Positions 1 through 7,881 are shown, numbered from the stretch's first letter. The stretch: 31,120 bases of DNA from CAZQBY01 sp964592405 [NCBI: uncultured archaeon] (GCA_964592405.1 CAZQBY010000004.1:42440-73559); one strand, 5' to 3'. Translations and numbers: made by a program. The notes: a model not told the origin generated them from the sequence alone.

Positions 1-38
1 GATAGCAGGACCGAGATAGCAGGACCGAGATAGCAGGA
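1..38. repeat. 14-bp tandem repeat, 2.7 copies, cut by the window edge
   Basis: The unit GATAGCAGGACCGA occurs at 1-14 and 15-28, followed by a partial copy at 29-38. The array may continue to the left. No coding sense was recognised, and it lies upstream of the first gene's promoter. The function is unknown; it looks like an intergenic minisatellite. Confidence 0.85.
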
Positions 39-51
39 TAAAGACGGAGCC

Positions 52-97
52 AATGGGCAGAGAACTGATACCCATACCCAATAGCCCATTTTTATTG
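52..97 (+). terminator. Possible terminator of an upstream gene, merging into a promoter
   Basis: AATGGGC at 52-58 can pair with GCCCATT at 84-90, and a T-run (89-93) follows directly. The loop is 25 nt, which is long, so the hairpin is only a candidate. T-rich tracts alone can terminate transcription in archaea. The same T-rich tract forms the TATA box of the next gene. Confidence 0.3.
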
Positions 98-117
98 CTT
101 GAAATCTTAACCTAACT
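89..117 (+). promoter_or_regulatory. Leaderless promoter of the pilus-like operon
   Basis: A TATA-like TTTTTATTG (89-97) is centred about 25 nt before the ATG at 118, which puts the transcription start at or next to the start codon. Between them lies CTTAACCTAAC. This element recurs just before the ATG at 17866 and, in tandem, before the ATG at 19865. No Shine-Dalgarno sequence is present, consistent with leaderless translation. Confidence 0.6.
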
Positions 118-495
118 ATGAAAAAAGAGACCGTGCCACCGGACCCATTCCAAACAAAGGAGTTCATGGTGCAGGCTGAAAAGGCACAGCCTTTAATGAC
201 TCTGGAGTATCTGAACAGCTGGGGGAACGAGTTTCTGTTCATCTTTCTGCTAATAGCAGGTGCCTTTTTGTTACTCTTTGTTAATCAGGTGTCGTCCACT
301 CTCCCGGGAACTGTTCCCACTATAATAGGGATTGACGTACCATCCTACTGGGCTACGCAGGTGCCGATATTCATACTCATAGTAGCGGCCATCGCCCTTG
401 CCATATACTATAATATGAGGAGGAGGTACATTGAGAATATGATGTACTTCTTCTACCAGAAGGTTGCTGAGCAGGAGCTCAAGAAAAAGGAATAA
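118..495 (+). CDS. Small two-helix membrane protein of the pilus-like operon
   Basis: This 125-residue protein is not recognised as a named family. A soluble, proline-containing N-terminus of about 37 residues is followed by two hydrophobic segments (about 38-56 and 80-98). The short basic C-terminus has an RRRY stretch and ends in KKKE, which suggests a cytoplasmic tail. It lies 33 nt upstream of the TadC/GspF-like gene on the same strand, so it may be an accessory membrane subunit of the same assembly platform. That role is inferred from position only. Its own leaderless promoter makes 118 the best start. Confidence 0.75.
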   Translation: MKKETVPPDPFQTKEFMVQAEKAQPLMTLEYLNSWGNEFLFIFLLIAGAFLLLFVNQVSSTLPGTVPTIIGIDVPSYWATQVPIFILIVAAIALAIYYNMRRRYIENMMYFFYQKVAEQELKKKE

Positions 496-528
496 GGCTT
501 ACATTTCAGTGAACTGAAGACCCGAAAG

Positions 529-2859
529 ATGCCACGCCCTGGGAGGAGGGAGGACGATAGGGATAGCCCTAGGACAGAGTCAGAGTCATTCAAGCAGAGC
601 CTCTACGGCGAGCTGACCACCCCGGAGGCCATGGAGGAGGCGGCTCGCAGGAAGGATAAGACGGAGGAGGACAAGGGCAAGTTCTTCGGCCACAAGAATT
701 TCTACTTCTGGCTCTATAACTTCACAAAGAAACATTTTGTAAAAAAGCCACCGAAGAGCTATGAGATGCCTACAGCCACGGAATTAGGGGCAAGAGCGGG
801 TAAAGGGGGCAAAAAAAAGAAACAACTTTCCAAACAATATATAGAGGCATTCGAGTTTCTTGGATGGGATTTGGATCCGGATGTTGTAATGAAGATGCCA
901 ATGGCCATCGGCATAATAGCTCTCATACTGGGCGTCATCATAGCAGCTGCCATATATCTGCCGCTCTCACAGACGCCCGAGATAAAGGCAGAGTGCGGCG
1001 ATGGTATCTGTGCTGAGCTTAAGGGTGAGGACCCAAACACGTGCCCGCAGGACTGCGCCGGTGATATAGTCCGTCGGGCCCAATCAGGGGCTAGAACAAG
1101 CCCCCTTCTCATGCTCATGATAATGTTTATACCAGTTTTCCTCACCTTGGGTCTCGTCTCCTACACACAGAGATATCCCATAAGCGCTGCTAATAACGAG
1201 AAGATGCGTGCCCTGACCTACGTCCCGGAGCTGATGAATTATATGGTCATGCAGATGCGTCTTCAGCCCAACTTGGAGAGGGCAGTGGAGTTTGCAGCTG
1301 AGCATGGAAAAGGACGCATAGCTGAAGAGTTTCGTGATATAGTCTGGAAAAATCAGGTAGGGATATATGACAGCATTGAGGAGGCCTTGGATGAGATGGC
1401 CTACCGCTGGGAGCCATACAGCGAGGAGTTCAAGCATGCCATAACCATGATAAGGGCCTCTGTGCTTGTTCCAGACAGTGTGGAGAGAAATGTCCTCTAT
1501 GACAAGGCAATTGAGGACATAACCGAGTCAACAAAGGACAAGATGGAGCTCTATGCCCACTCTATGAAGCAGCCCTCCATGTATCTGTTCTACATTGCAA
1601 TTCTCCTGCCACTAATGATAATAATAATGCTCCCGGTGGCTGCAGCCTTTGCAAATCTCCCCGTTGCTTCCACCCCCATACTAGTTGCGCTCTATATATT
1701 CATTCTGCCATTAATCACACTTTTCTATGCCAAATTTGTGCTTGCCAAACGGCCAGGGGGTTATGTTCCACCAGTGATAAGAGATGACCACCCCGAACTA
1801 CCAAAGAAGGGTACTATGGAGCTGGGGGGTATAAAGCTACCTGTCCTGCCGGTTGCCATAATGCTGTTAATAACCATAGTTGCTGTCGGCATGTTCATAG
1901 ATTCGGCTATCAAGATACCAAAAGAGCATCTTGCCGACTTGGAAGAGCAACTGGGCAAGAAGATAGAGCAACCAACAATACTCCAGTATATCATACCGCT
2001 GGCCATTGCCATACCTCTCGGGTTCTACCTGTATGGCATTAGCGTGAACAAGCGGAGAATACAGGAGAAGATACTAAAGATGGAGCTGGATTTCAAGGAT
2101 GCCATGTATCTGCTCGCCAGTCGTTTGGGTGACAAAAAACCACTTGAGGACGCACTAAAATATGTAAAGAAATTCATGCCGGAGAGCAAGGTGGCTACAG
2201 AACTCCTAGACAGTGTGGAGAGAAATATCATGGTCATGGGTTTGACACTGAAATCTGCAATATTTGATCCAGTGTATGGTGCTATGAAATATGTGCCCTC
2301 CAGACTGATAAACAGCTCATTCAAGATAATGGTGGACTCAATAGAACTGGGTCCGGAGGTGGCGTCTACATCCCTTATTTCTGTTTCCAACCAGATAAGA
2401 AATGTCCAAAAAATAAATGAGCTCATGAAGACACTCCTAGAGGATGTCACCAGTATGATGCGCTCAATGGCTACCTTCATAGCTCCTATAGTCTTGGGGG
2501 TAGTGGCTTCGCTACAGCAGATCATAACTGCCGTCGTTTCCCCCTTACAGGCCAACAGCGGCACAATAGCCGATAAGGGTTCTGCGGCAGCAATAGAGAG
2601 TGCGCGTGGCAGTCTTGGTGGCATAGGCAGCATAGGCAATATAACCAGCATGGCCACCCCGTTTGAATTTCAGCTGATAATCGCCCTGTATGTCGTAGAA
2701 CTGGTGATAATACTGGCTTATTTCGCCGGCAAAATCAATTATGGTGATAACAGGACAGCGATAATGATGACAATAGGTAAGGCACTTCCCATAGCAATAT
2801 CCATCTTTGTTGTTGCCCTCTATTTTGGCAGCGGGTTGATGGCCGGCATGGCAGGGTGA
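529..2859 (+). CDS. Double-domain TadC/GspF (T2SSF)-like pilus assembly membrane protein
   Basis: The 776-residue protein has the layout of the archaeal TadC/FlaJ platform family: two cytoplasmic helical T2SSF domains (about 215-345 and 510-655), each followed by paired transmembrane helices. Other helices lie near 123-146, 193-212, 350-402, 440-460, 485-503, 655-675, 708-730 and 750-772. The charged N-terminal region of about 120 residues is probably cytoplasmic. Between the first two helices is a cysteine cluster starting CGDGIC (C156, C161, C172, C176), a motif common in secreted archaeal proteins and unusual in this family. The platform normally works with a GspE/TadA-type ATPase, which is absent here and may lie upstream. 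The next genes encode prepilin-like proteins, supporting a pilus or secretion role. An archaellum is less likely because no other archaellum genes are seen. Confidence 0.85.
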   Translation: MPRPGRREDDRDSPRTESESFKQSLYGELTTPEAMEEAARRKDKTEEDKGKFFGHKNFYFWLYNFTKKHFVKKPPKSYEMPTATELGARAGKGGKKKKQLSKQYIEAFEFLGWDLDPDVVMKMPMAIGIIALILGVIIAAAIYLPLSQTPEIKAECGDGICAELKGEDPNTCPQDCAGDIVRRAQSGARTSPLLMLMIMFIPVFLTLGLVSYTQRYPISAANNEKMRALTYVPELMNYMVMQMRLQPNLERAVEFAAEHGKGRIAEEFRDIVWKNQVGIYDSIEEALDEMAYRWEPYSEEFKHAITMIRASVLVPDSVERNVLYDKAIEDITESTKDKMELYAHSMKQPSMYLFYIAILLPLMIIIMLPVAAAFANLPVASTPILVALYIFILPLITLFYAKFVLAKRPGGYVPPVIRDDHPELPKKGTMELGGIKLPVLPVAIMLLITIVAVGMFIDSAIKIPKEHLADLEEQLGKKIEQPTILQYIIPLAIAIPLGFYLYGISVNKRRIQEKILKMELDFKDAMYLLASRLGDKKPLEDALKYVKKFMPESKVATELLDSVERNIMVMGLTLKSAIFDPVYGAMKYVPSRLINSSFKIMVDSIELGPEVASTSLISVSNQIRNVQKINELMKTLLEDVTSMMRSMATFIAPIVLGVVASLQQIITAVVSPLQANSGTIADKGSAAAIESARGSLGGIGSIGNITSMATPFEFQLIIALYVVELVIILAYFAGKINYGDNRTAIMMTIGKALPIAISIFVVALYFGSGLMAGMAG

Positions 2860-2874
2860 CAGGTTGATTTCAGC

Positions 2875-2908
2875 TTTTTATAATCCTACACTTAATAATA
2901 CAAAGGAG
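2875..2908 (+). promoter_or_regulatory. Internal promoter and ribosome binding site before the first prepilin-like gene
   Basis: TTTTTATAA at 2875-2883 is a strong TATA box just after the TadC-like stop codon. It predicts a start of transcription near 2904. GGAG at 2905-2908 sits 9 nt before the ATG at 2918 and selects this start over the in-frame ATG at 2864. The pilin cassette can therefore be transcribed separately from the platform gene, as expected when pilins are needed in larger amounts. Confidence 0.55.
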
Positions 2909-2917
2909 TCCAACAAG

Positions 2918-3379
2918 ATGAACATAATCGGAAACAAGAGAGGCCAGGGCGGCGATACCTTCAAGCTGCTCATAGCCGCTGTTGTGGCCATGGTTATATT
3001 GGGCATCGTTACGGGTGTTTTTCAGAACATATGGGCTACCGTGGGCGGTATTACCTGTGTATCCAGCCCCATAAATGAGATGGTGACCAAGATACAGAAG
3101 GCACAGGCAGGTATAACAACTGCCACGGGTGCAATCTGTATGAATGCCGGCGAGATGTTTACCAGTGCTGCCCTGACAAGCAAAGTGACGAACTTGGACA
3201 AAGTTTCCTTCACGTGCCAAGGCGCGGCCGTCTGCAAAAATGGTGATCCAATATTTGTTTCGCCAGACTCCATAGAGGCGAAGAAGGACGCTAAATTCAA
3301 GGGTCTGATAACCTGCACCCCCAGCGGCGCACAGGGCGACTACGATTGCACTATCGTTATACAGAGTGCAAGCACATGA
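2918..3379 (+). CDS. Prepilin-like protein 1 (class III signal peptide)
   Basis: The 153-residue protein begins with a short basic leader ending in KRG, then QGGDTFKLL and one hydrophobic helix (about residues 16-36). This is the archaeal class III/prepilin pattern, with predicted cleavage between G and Q. The mature part is an extracytoplasmic domain with five cysteines (first in GGITCVSS) that could form disulfides. It is the first of six consecutive genes with the same N-terminal design behind a TadC-like platform gene, so it is probably a pilin or pseudopilin. The start at 2918 is chosen for its GGAG site; an upstream ATG at 2864 would add 18 residues that spoil the leader. The C-terminal domain matches nothing I recognise. 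Confidence 0.75.
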   Translation: MNIIGNKRGQGGDTFKLLIAAVVAMVILGIVTGVFQNIWATVGGITCVSSPINEMVTKIQKAQAGITTATGAICMNAGEMFTSAALTSKVTNLDKVSFTCQGAAVCKNGDPIFVSPDSIEAKKDAKFKGLITCTPSGAQGDYDCTIVIQSAST

Positions 3380-3615
3380 TGCCTCTTGGCACTAAAGGAC
3401 AGGGAGAGTCCCTCATAAAACTCTTGGTGGTAGCCATAATAGCTATCATAGCTTTGGCATTGGCCAAGAGCTACTTCCGCGAGTCCTCCAGACATACCCA
3501 ACAGACTGTTGAAGAGATATTTGAACCAGCTTCTACAACTACAAATACCCTCATCCATGTCAGTCCTCCCATACTGTCGCTACTAATTTCTTCTTTTTCA
3601 TTTCAGGTGTTGTAA
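3376..3615 (+). CDS. Prepilin-like protein 2, short
   Basis: This 79-residue protein starts at an ATG overlapping the previous stop codon (ATGA type); an adjacent ATG at 3379 is equally possible. The leader ends in TKG and is followed by QGESLIKLL and a hydrophobic helix (about 14-31), the same G|Q class III layout as its neighbour. About 45 polar residues follow, rich in serine and threonine. Small size and a dominant N-terminal helix resemble a minor or major pilin. The C-terminus ends in a second moderately hydrophobic stretch (about 59-78), which is odd for a pilin. Confidence 0.6.
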   Translation: MMPLGTKGQGESLIKLLVVAIIAIIALALAKSYFRESSRHTQQTVEEIFEPASTTTNTLIHVSPPILSLLISSFSFQVL

Positions 3616-3617
3616 TC

Positions 3618-4160
3618 ATGAGACAGAAGGGATTTGCAGGTGGGCCGTTTCAGTTGCTGATAAGCATAATAGTCTTTGGCATGGCGTTGCTCATAGGGGC
3701 GTATCTCTTTGGCATGATTGACTGCTGGAAGTGCAATGAACTACTCAAGATACAGATGACTAATCTGCGCGAGGCTATAACCAGTGTGGGAAAGGGGGAT
3801 GTCAACAGCAGAAAGAACCTGTTAGTCAAACTTGAAGACATCGGATCATGTGCCAAGGGCATCTATATAAAGAAGATAAGTGCTGCCGAAAACCTGCGTT
3901 GCAGGAGTTTCTGCCCCAATCACCCAAACAGCTGTTGGGTCGTCATAGCCGAGAGTACCTGTGGTGACCAGGACTTACAGATAGAATGTGCAGATATAAA
4001 CGGCGACATGATCATAGATGCAGAACCGGGCCTGCTGGGCAGGATAACCACAACCTCGAACCCATGGCTGGAGGGGGCCTACTCGTTCTCACATACCCTT
4101 CCGATAATGATAGAGAAGACCGGCCCGCTGGAGATAATGATAAAGAGGCAGGGCAGCTAA
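3618..4160 (+). CDS. Prepilin-like protein 3, cysteine-rich
   Basis: The protein has 180 residues and starts 2 nt after the previous stop, with a possible AGGTG site 8 nt upstream. The leader is very short (MRQKG), followed by FAGGPFQLL and a hydrophobic helix (about 13-34). The external domain contains many cysteines, among them CWKC directly after the helix and a cluster near residues 95-125 with CRSFC and a later CGD. This suggests a disulfide-stabilised pseudopilin or tip subunit. The leader glycine is followed by F rather than Q, so peptidase processing is less certain than for proteins 1, 2, 5 and 6. Confidence 0.7.
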   Translation: MRQKGFAGGPFQLLISIIVFGMALLIGAYLFGMIDCWKCNELLKIQMTNLREAITSVGKGDVNSRKNLLVKLEDIGSCAKGIYIKKISAAENLRCRSFCPNHPNSCWVVIAESTCGDQDLQIECADINGDMIIDAEPGLLGRITTTSNPWLEGAYSFSHTLPIMIEKTGPLEIMIKRQGS

Positions 4161-4161
4161 A

Positions 4162-4734
4162 ATGAAACTTCTAAAAAACACTAAGGGGCTTTACGAATAC
4201 GTCCTTACAAAGAGTGTTATGCTCATTTTTATTCTGGGTTTGGTCAGTATATTCTACAGTTTGTATCACAATACAAACATAAACAGTGCTGATACCATAG
4301 CAAATTCGGAGGCGGACAGGATAGCCAAAGAGATTGATGATGTAATAGGTCTAAAGGGAGTGAGCAATACTATGACTATCCATTTGAAACGTGAACTGAG
4401 AGTTGGAAATATGGTCGTTCCGTACAGCTTTGAGATAACCGACACCGGTTTGGTAATAATACGGCTCCTGCAGCACCCTTACGAGGATATCCAAGGTATT
4501 GCAAGATTCGGACTAAACATGGGGCGTGTTGGAGGGAAGGATAAAATATTTTGTAACTGGAGGCAAATACAGAGTGGGGCCTACTTCAATGTCACAAAAG
4601 AGAGCGAATTTGTTTACCGTCCACCGCCCGCAAAGCCCGAAGGCCTTATTCATATAATCAGGGTGAAGATAGATGCAGTTGAATCCTGTACGGATTTCAT
4701 GCTCTTCCAAGCAAACTATACGCAAGTATCATGA
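4162..4734 (+). CDS. Prepilin-like protein 4
   Basis: The protein has 190 residues and begins 1 nt after the preceding stop. A basic leader (MKLLKNTKG) precedes LYEYVLTKS and a hydrophobic helix (about 19-36). The rest looks extracytoplasmic, alternating beta-type segments with two cysteines. Position, spacing and N-terminal design are those of the flanking prepilin-like genes, so I assign it to the same cassette. No specific family was recognised. Its stop overlaps the next start by ATGA, implying translational coupling. Confidence 0.7.
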   Translation: MKLLKNTKGLYEYVLTKSVMLIFILGLVSIFYSLYHNTNINSADTIANSEADRIAKEIDDVIGLKGVSNTMTIHLKRELRVGNMVVPYSFEITDTGLVIIRLLQHPYEDIQGIARFGLNMGRVGGKDKIFCNWRQIQSGAYFNVTKESEFVYRPPPAKPEGLIHIIRVKIDAVESCTDFMLFQANYTQVS

Positions 4735-5189
4735 AAACAAGGGGCCAGGGGAGTGTGTTCAGCGGAGATGTGCCGGCAATAATAATGATAGTTTTGAGTA
4801 TAGGCTTCTTCATGTCCTCAGTATATCTAGCACTGGATCACTTCAATTCAATCAAGGCCAATCTGGATATAGAAAGTGCCCTTGTCGATGCAGCCTCAGT
4901 GTTCCTAAAGGAGAATGCCAAGATCAAACCATCTGACTTGAGTAGCAACTCCCAGTTCTGGAATCTAAGAATAGCCAGGATAGAAAACAGCAAGGGGGTG
5001 AAGATATATACTGAGCTGAGGGCTCTTGATCCAATGTCTGCATGCTTCAATGAGGGCGAGTGCGTAGCTGGAAAGCCGCCTCCAGATAATACGGAACTGC
5101 TCTCAAAGAGATTCCCTATAGCTCTCAAGAGCGGTGATACTGATCTGGAGGTTTATCCTGCATTGGTCAAGATATCAGTATATAAATAA
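4731..5189 (+). CDS. Prepilin-like protein 5
   Basis: The 152-residue protein starts in an ATGA overlap with its upstream neighbour. The leader MKTRG is followed by QGSVFSGDVPAI and a hydrophobic helix (about 14-34), again a G|Q class III site. The mature domain is polar with two cysteines near residues 104-110. The short leader and conserved QG resemble archaeal pilins. It is probably co-translated with protein 4. The structural role (major, minor or tip pilin) cannot be told from the sequence. Confidence 0.7.
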   Translation: MKTRGQGSVFSGDVPAIIMIVLSIGFFMSSVYLALDHFNSIKANLDIESALVDAASVFLKENAKIKPSDLSSNSQFWNLRIARIENSKGVKIYTELRALDPMSACFNEGECVAGKPPPDNTELLSKRFPIALKSGDTDLEVYPALVKISVYK

Positions 5190-5192
5190 TAA

Positions 5193-5789
5193 ATGGACAT
5201 CATGCCAAAGAAGTTCATGCTGAGGAAGGGGCAGGCAGAGATCATGGACGGACTTATCTTGATGCTGATAGCAGCCATATGCTCAACAGTCCTCCTGCAT
5301 ATATCATCTACTTATGGTGTAATTCCAACAGAGATCTATGAAGAAACCTATGCGCAAAAACTAGCTCAGAACACTCTCCTTTCTCTCTACCACATAACAT
5401 ATCTTGACGATGTAAACTCCCCATTTTACAAGAAGTCCATCATGGTAGCAGTTTCACAAGAGCTTTCCTCTGGCAACAGGAATTTTGGCAATGTCGGGAA
5501 TGTAGCAGGCGACATGCTACGCAACATACTACAGACCTATTCCCAAGAGCTTGGCTGGCATTTCATGTTCGCCATAATCTCAGGAGACACGATATTTGAT
5601 GAATCTATAGTATCCACCGACCCGAGCGTCACTAATAGCCGGACCTTCAAACAGAATGTTGGCAACCCATCTTGTGCAAGTGCGGCACTCACCTATCCAA
5701 AGGGAGACTGTTCAACAGGTGGCGGTGGCTCAGCCGGCAATAGCAATATGTGTTATGCAATATTCGAGATATGCACCTGGCAATCCTGA
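5193..5789 (+). CDS. Prepilin-like protein 6
   Basis: The 198-residue protein has a leader ending RKG followed by QAEIMDGLI and a hydrophobic helix (about 19-40). Alternative in-frame ATGs at 5202 and 5217 would shorten the leader. The external domain includes a glycine/serine-rich low-complexity stretch near residues 173-186 (GGGGSAGNS) and ends with a cysteine-containing tail. It starts 3 nt after the previous stop and is the last gene of the cassette; the convergent neighbour ends 70 bp downstream. It is likely another pilin-type subunit, with function inferred from the N-terminus and context. Confidence 0.7.
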   Translation: MDIMPKKFMLRKGQAEIMDGLILMLIAAICSTVLLHISSTYGVIPTEIYEETYAQKLAQNTLLSLYHITYLDDVNSPFYKKSIMVAVSQELSSGNRNFGNVGNVAGDMLRNILQTYSQELGWHFMFAIISGDTIFDESIVSTDPSVTNSRTFKQNVGNPSCASAALTYPKGDCSTGGGGSAGNSNMCYAIFEICTWQS

Positions 5790-5858
5790 TATTCTTTGTT
5801 TCCGGTTCTGAATGGGGAGAAGAAGGGTGCCGAAAAGGAAGGAGAAAGTGGGATAGGT

Positions 5859-7328
5859 CTATGCAGGCATCCTCCTTTTCATGGCGAATTCTTCTTGGCA
5901 GTGTGGACATTTATACTTGATATAATCTTCAGATCCCTCCACCGATGCAGCGCAGTTTGAACATAATGGTTTTCCGCACGAGGGGCAATAGACGATTATA
6001 GTGCCCTTCTTACCACAATTTGGACATCCTCCCGTAGTCCCACCCACGTCAACAAACATACCATCAAAGTCGCCAGAGTCCAAGCCTTGGTCAAGATCCT
6101 CCAGATCCGAAAGCTCTCCAAATTCCTCGTCAAGCCCCCCCAGCTCACTGAAATCACCAAACTCCTCTCCCATCTCACCTCCAAAAGACAAATCGGCTTC
6201 GGATATCTCTATACCCTCTTCAGTCTGCGGCATCTTAGAGCCTTCGGGTTTTGGAGTCTTCTGATACCACCGGACCTCCTCTCCCTCATCAGCTTCCTTT
6301 TCACCACCTGTCCTCTTTGGCTCAATGAGCTGCTGGCGAACGTCTCCAACGACCTCTTTGAGTATGTCCTCCCCGCCTCTCCTTCTGTGGCCTCTTGCAT
6401 GGCTGACCAAACTTCTCTCTATTTCCCTTTCCGGTTCCTCATGCTCAGGGCGGACATGCTTGGGTTTTGTCTCCCCTCTTCCCTCCCCCCCTCCAGATTT
6501 CATCTCCCTGATGGCCCGTGCTATCTCCATCACATCCTCTTTTTTGTAGTCCTCCACACTTTTCTCCGGCTCCCTCTCACTTATCTTTTCCTTAAGTCTT
6601 CTGAGAAGTTCTTCTGATTTTTGCCTTTTATCTGTATCTTCGGTAGTAGTTTCTTTCAACTTGGCTTCCAGCTCCATAAGCAGTTCCCGCCTTTCCTTTT
6701 CTATCTCCTCAGGGGATCTTGTTTCTTTGCCTGATTCTATTCTCTCAAGTCGCACCTCTTTTGCGGTTGTTTCTTCGGGTTTTCTCCTCTCTTCCCTTTT
6801 CTCCTCTTTTTTCCTTTCTCTGATAACAGACATTCTTATCTTCTCTAGGAGCGGCTTGATATCTGTTTCATCCTTGACAACATTCTCTAGGTCCTTTGTT
6901 ATCTTTGATATTTCTCTTTCCCTACGCTTCTTCTTGTTCCTGACTATCTCCTGCTTTATACCATATTTTATTACGTGTTTGGGGATTCCCACAACCCTGG
7001 TCTCTCGTCGCCTGACCATGAAGAATTCCACGAGCGACGTGTTGATTATCAAAACCACTAGAAATAATACAAAAGTGAGTATTGTGCTCCCTTCTGATTC
7101 AAAGAGGATGGGGTCAGAGCCCAAAGGCGAGTACAGGGGCACTAACATTTCCGAGAGAGACACTATAACTGTTGGCACATATGCCACAAGTCCAAATATA
7201 ATGAACAGGACCAATCTTCTGTGTTTCAGGTAAGTCTTTATATCCGGATAGACAAACCTGAGGCTATACATCCCCGTGATAGGGCTGATCAGCAACAGTA
7301 TCACATAGGGTATGTAAGCTGTTATCAT
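5859..7328 (-). CDS. Membrane protein with coiled coil, acidic linker and C-terminal zinc ribbon
   Basis: The protein has 489 residues and no recognised family name. Three hydrophobic helices occupy about 5-25, 39-60 and 82-104. A long, highly charged Lys/Arg/Glu region (about 125-300) is likely helical or coiled coil and cytoplasmic. A linker rich in Asp, Glu, Gly, Phe and Leu (about 370-430) follows. The C-terminus carries zinc-binding cysteine pairs (CPNC, CPSC, CSNC, CPHC), like a double zinc ribbon or RING-like fold. It faces the pilin-like cassette convergently, so co-regulation is not implied. A scaffold or regulatory role is a guess. Serine-rich reading frames on the opposite strand are by-products of the Glu/Lys codons here. 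Confidence 0.75.
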   Translation of the reverse strand: MITAYIPYVILLLISPITGMYSLRFVYPDIKTYLKHRRLVLFIIFGLVAYVPTVIVSLSEMLVPLYSPLGSDPILFESEGSTILTFVLFLVVLIINTSLVEFFMVRRRETRVVGIPKHVIKYGIKQEIVRNKKKRREREISKITKDLENVVKDETDIKPLLEKIRMSVIRERKKEEKREERRKPEETTAKEVRLERIESGKETRSPEEIEKERRELLMELEAKLKETTTEDTDKRQKSEELLRRLKEKISEREPEKSVEDYKKEDVMEIARAIREMKSGGGEGRGETKPKHVRPEHEEPEREIERSLVSHARGHRRRGGEDILKEVVGDVRQQLIEPKRTGGEKEADEGEEVRWYQKTPKPEGSKMPQTEEGIEISEADLSFGGEMGEEFGDFSELGGLDEEFGELSDLEDLDQGLDSGDFDGMFVDVGGTTGGCPNCGKKGTIIVYCPSCGKPLCSNCAASVEGSEDYIKYKCPHCQEEFAMKRRMPA

Positions 7329-7345
7329 AGCATTTATATTCCCTA

Positions 7346-7417
7346 TGGAAAAATAAAAGCAAAAAATAAAAGCATGAAAAAAGAGAACTGCCCTTTTTGC
7401 CCTATGCTGCTATAAAT
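7346..7417. promoter_or_regulatory. Divergent promoter region
   Basis: Reading the minus strand, T-rich TTTTATT-type elements between 7346 and 7366 can serve the membrane zinc-ribbon gene that starts at 7328. On the plus strand TATAAAT at 7411-7417 could serve the UPF0201 gene, with a predicted start of transcription near 7440, just inside a pair of 18-bp repeats. Confidence 0.4.
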
Positions 7418-7429
7418 CCATGGTGGATC

Positions 7430-7468
7430 GGCTATTTACGGGCAAGTTCTGGCTATTTACGTGCAAGT
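7430..7468 (+). promoter_or_regulatory. Operator-like direct repeat, two 18-bp copies
   Basis: GGCTATTTACGKGCAAGT occurs at 7430-7447 and 7451-7468 with a single difference. The copies start 21 bp apart, two helical turns, so two protein units would sit on the same face. They overlap the predicted transcription start downstream of TATAAAT (7411-7417), a position typical of archaeal repressor operators. The binding protein is unknown. Confidence 0.5.
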
Positions 7469-7512
7469 GACTGGCAATTGCCTTGGGCCTGGGGCATAAC
7501 ATGGAGGTCTGC

Positions 7513-7881
7513 ATGATTAATATTGTGGTGAGAGCGGTTATAAATCCTACAGAGAGCGAGGATAAGGTCTCAAGGGCCGTTGAGAACCTGTTTCCAAATA
7601 TGGAGTTCAATAGAGAGGAAAACGAGCTGGTGGCAAGGGGTAATGACATCAACGACTTAGCAGCCCTTAAGGAGCTTCTAAAAAACCAGAATATTAGGGA
7701 TGCTGCGCGCAGTTTTCTGTCCAAATATGAAGAAGGCAATACGCTTTTATTCGAGCTTAACAAACAGGCGGCCTTTGCAGGCAGGGCAAATTTTGTAGAT
7801 TTTGATATTGCCCTTGGAGCAATAACTGTTGAAATAAAGGGGAGCAATTTACAAGGCCTGATAGACTGGTTGTGTAACTAG
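7513..7881 (+). CDS. UPF0201 family protein (COG1931)
   Basis: The 122-residue protein, starting MINIVVRA, matches the archaeal UPF0201 family in length and in its core motifs (ATEDxxKV-like start, FDIALGAITVEIKG near the C-terminus). The family resembles the COG1325/ribosome-associated RNA-binding fold and has no settled function. I choose the ATG at 7513 because GGAGGT at 7503-7508 lies 4 nt upstream; ATG 7501 and TTG 7483 are possible but would bypass it. The last 21 nt of the gene, including the stop, are tandemly duplicated just downstream. Confidence 0.85.
   Translation: MINIVVRAVINPTESEDKVSRAVENLFPNMEFNREENELVARGNDINDLAALKELLKNQNIRDAARSFLSKYEEGNTLLFELNKQAAFAGRANFVDFDIALGAITVEIKGSNLQGLIDWLCN

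Noticed and set aside
1-38. Possible CRISPR array
   Set aside because: The 14-bp units are directly adjacent with no spacers.
2025-2657. 210-codon open frame on the minus strand inside the TadC-like gene
   Set aside because: It lies opposite a clear membrane protein; its Ser/Ile/Met composition is the mirror of hydrophobic codons and no family matches.
118-5789. Archaellum operon
   Set aside because: The platform has two T2SSF domains and there are no recognisable archaellin or Fla/Arl accessory genes, so a pilus or secretion system fits better.
6001-7233. Serine-rich plus-strand frames of up to 190 codons
   Set aside because: They are antisense to Glu/Lys codons of the coiled-coil protein, which has clear helices and zinc motifs.
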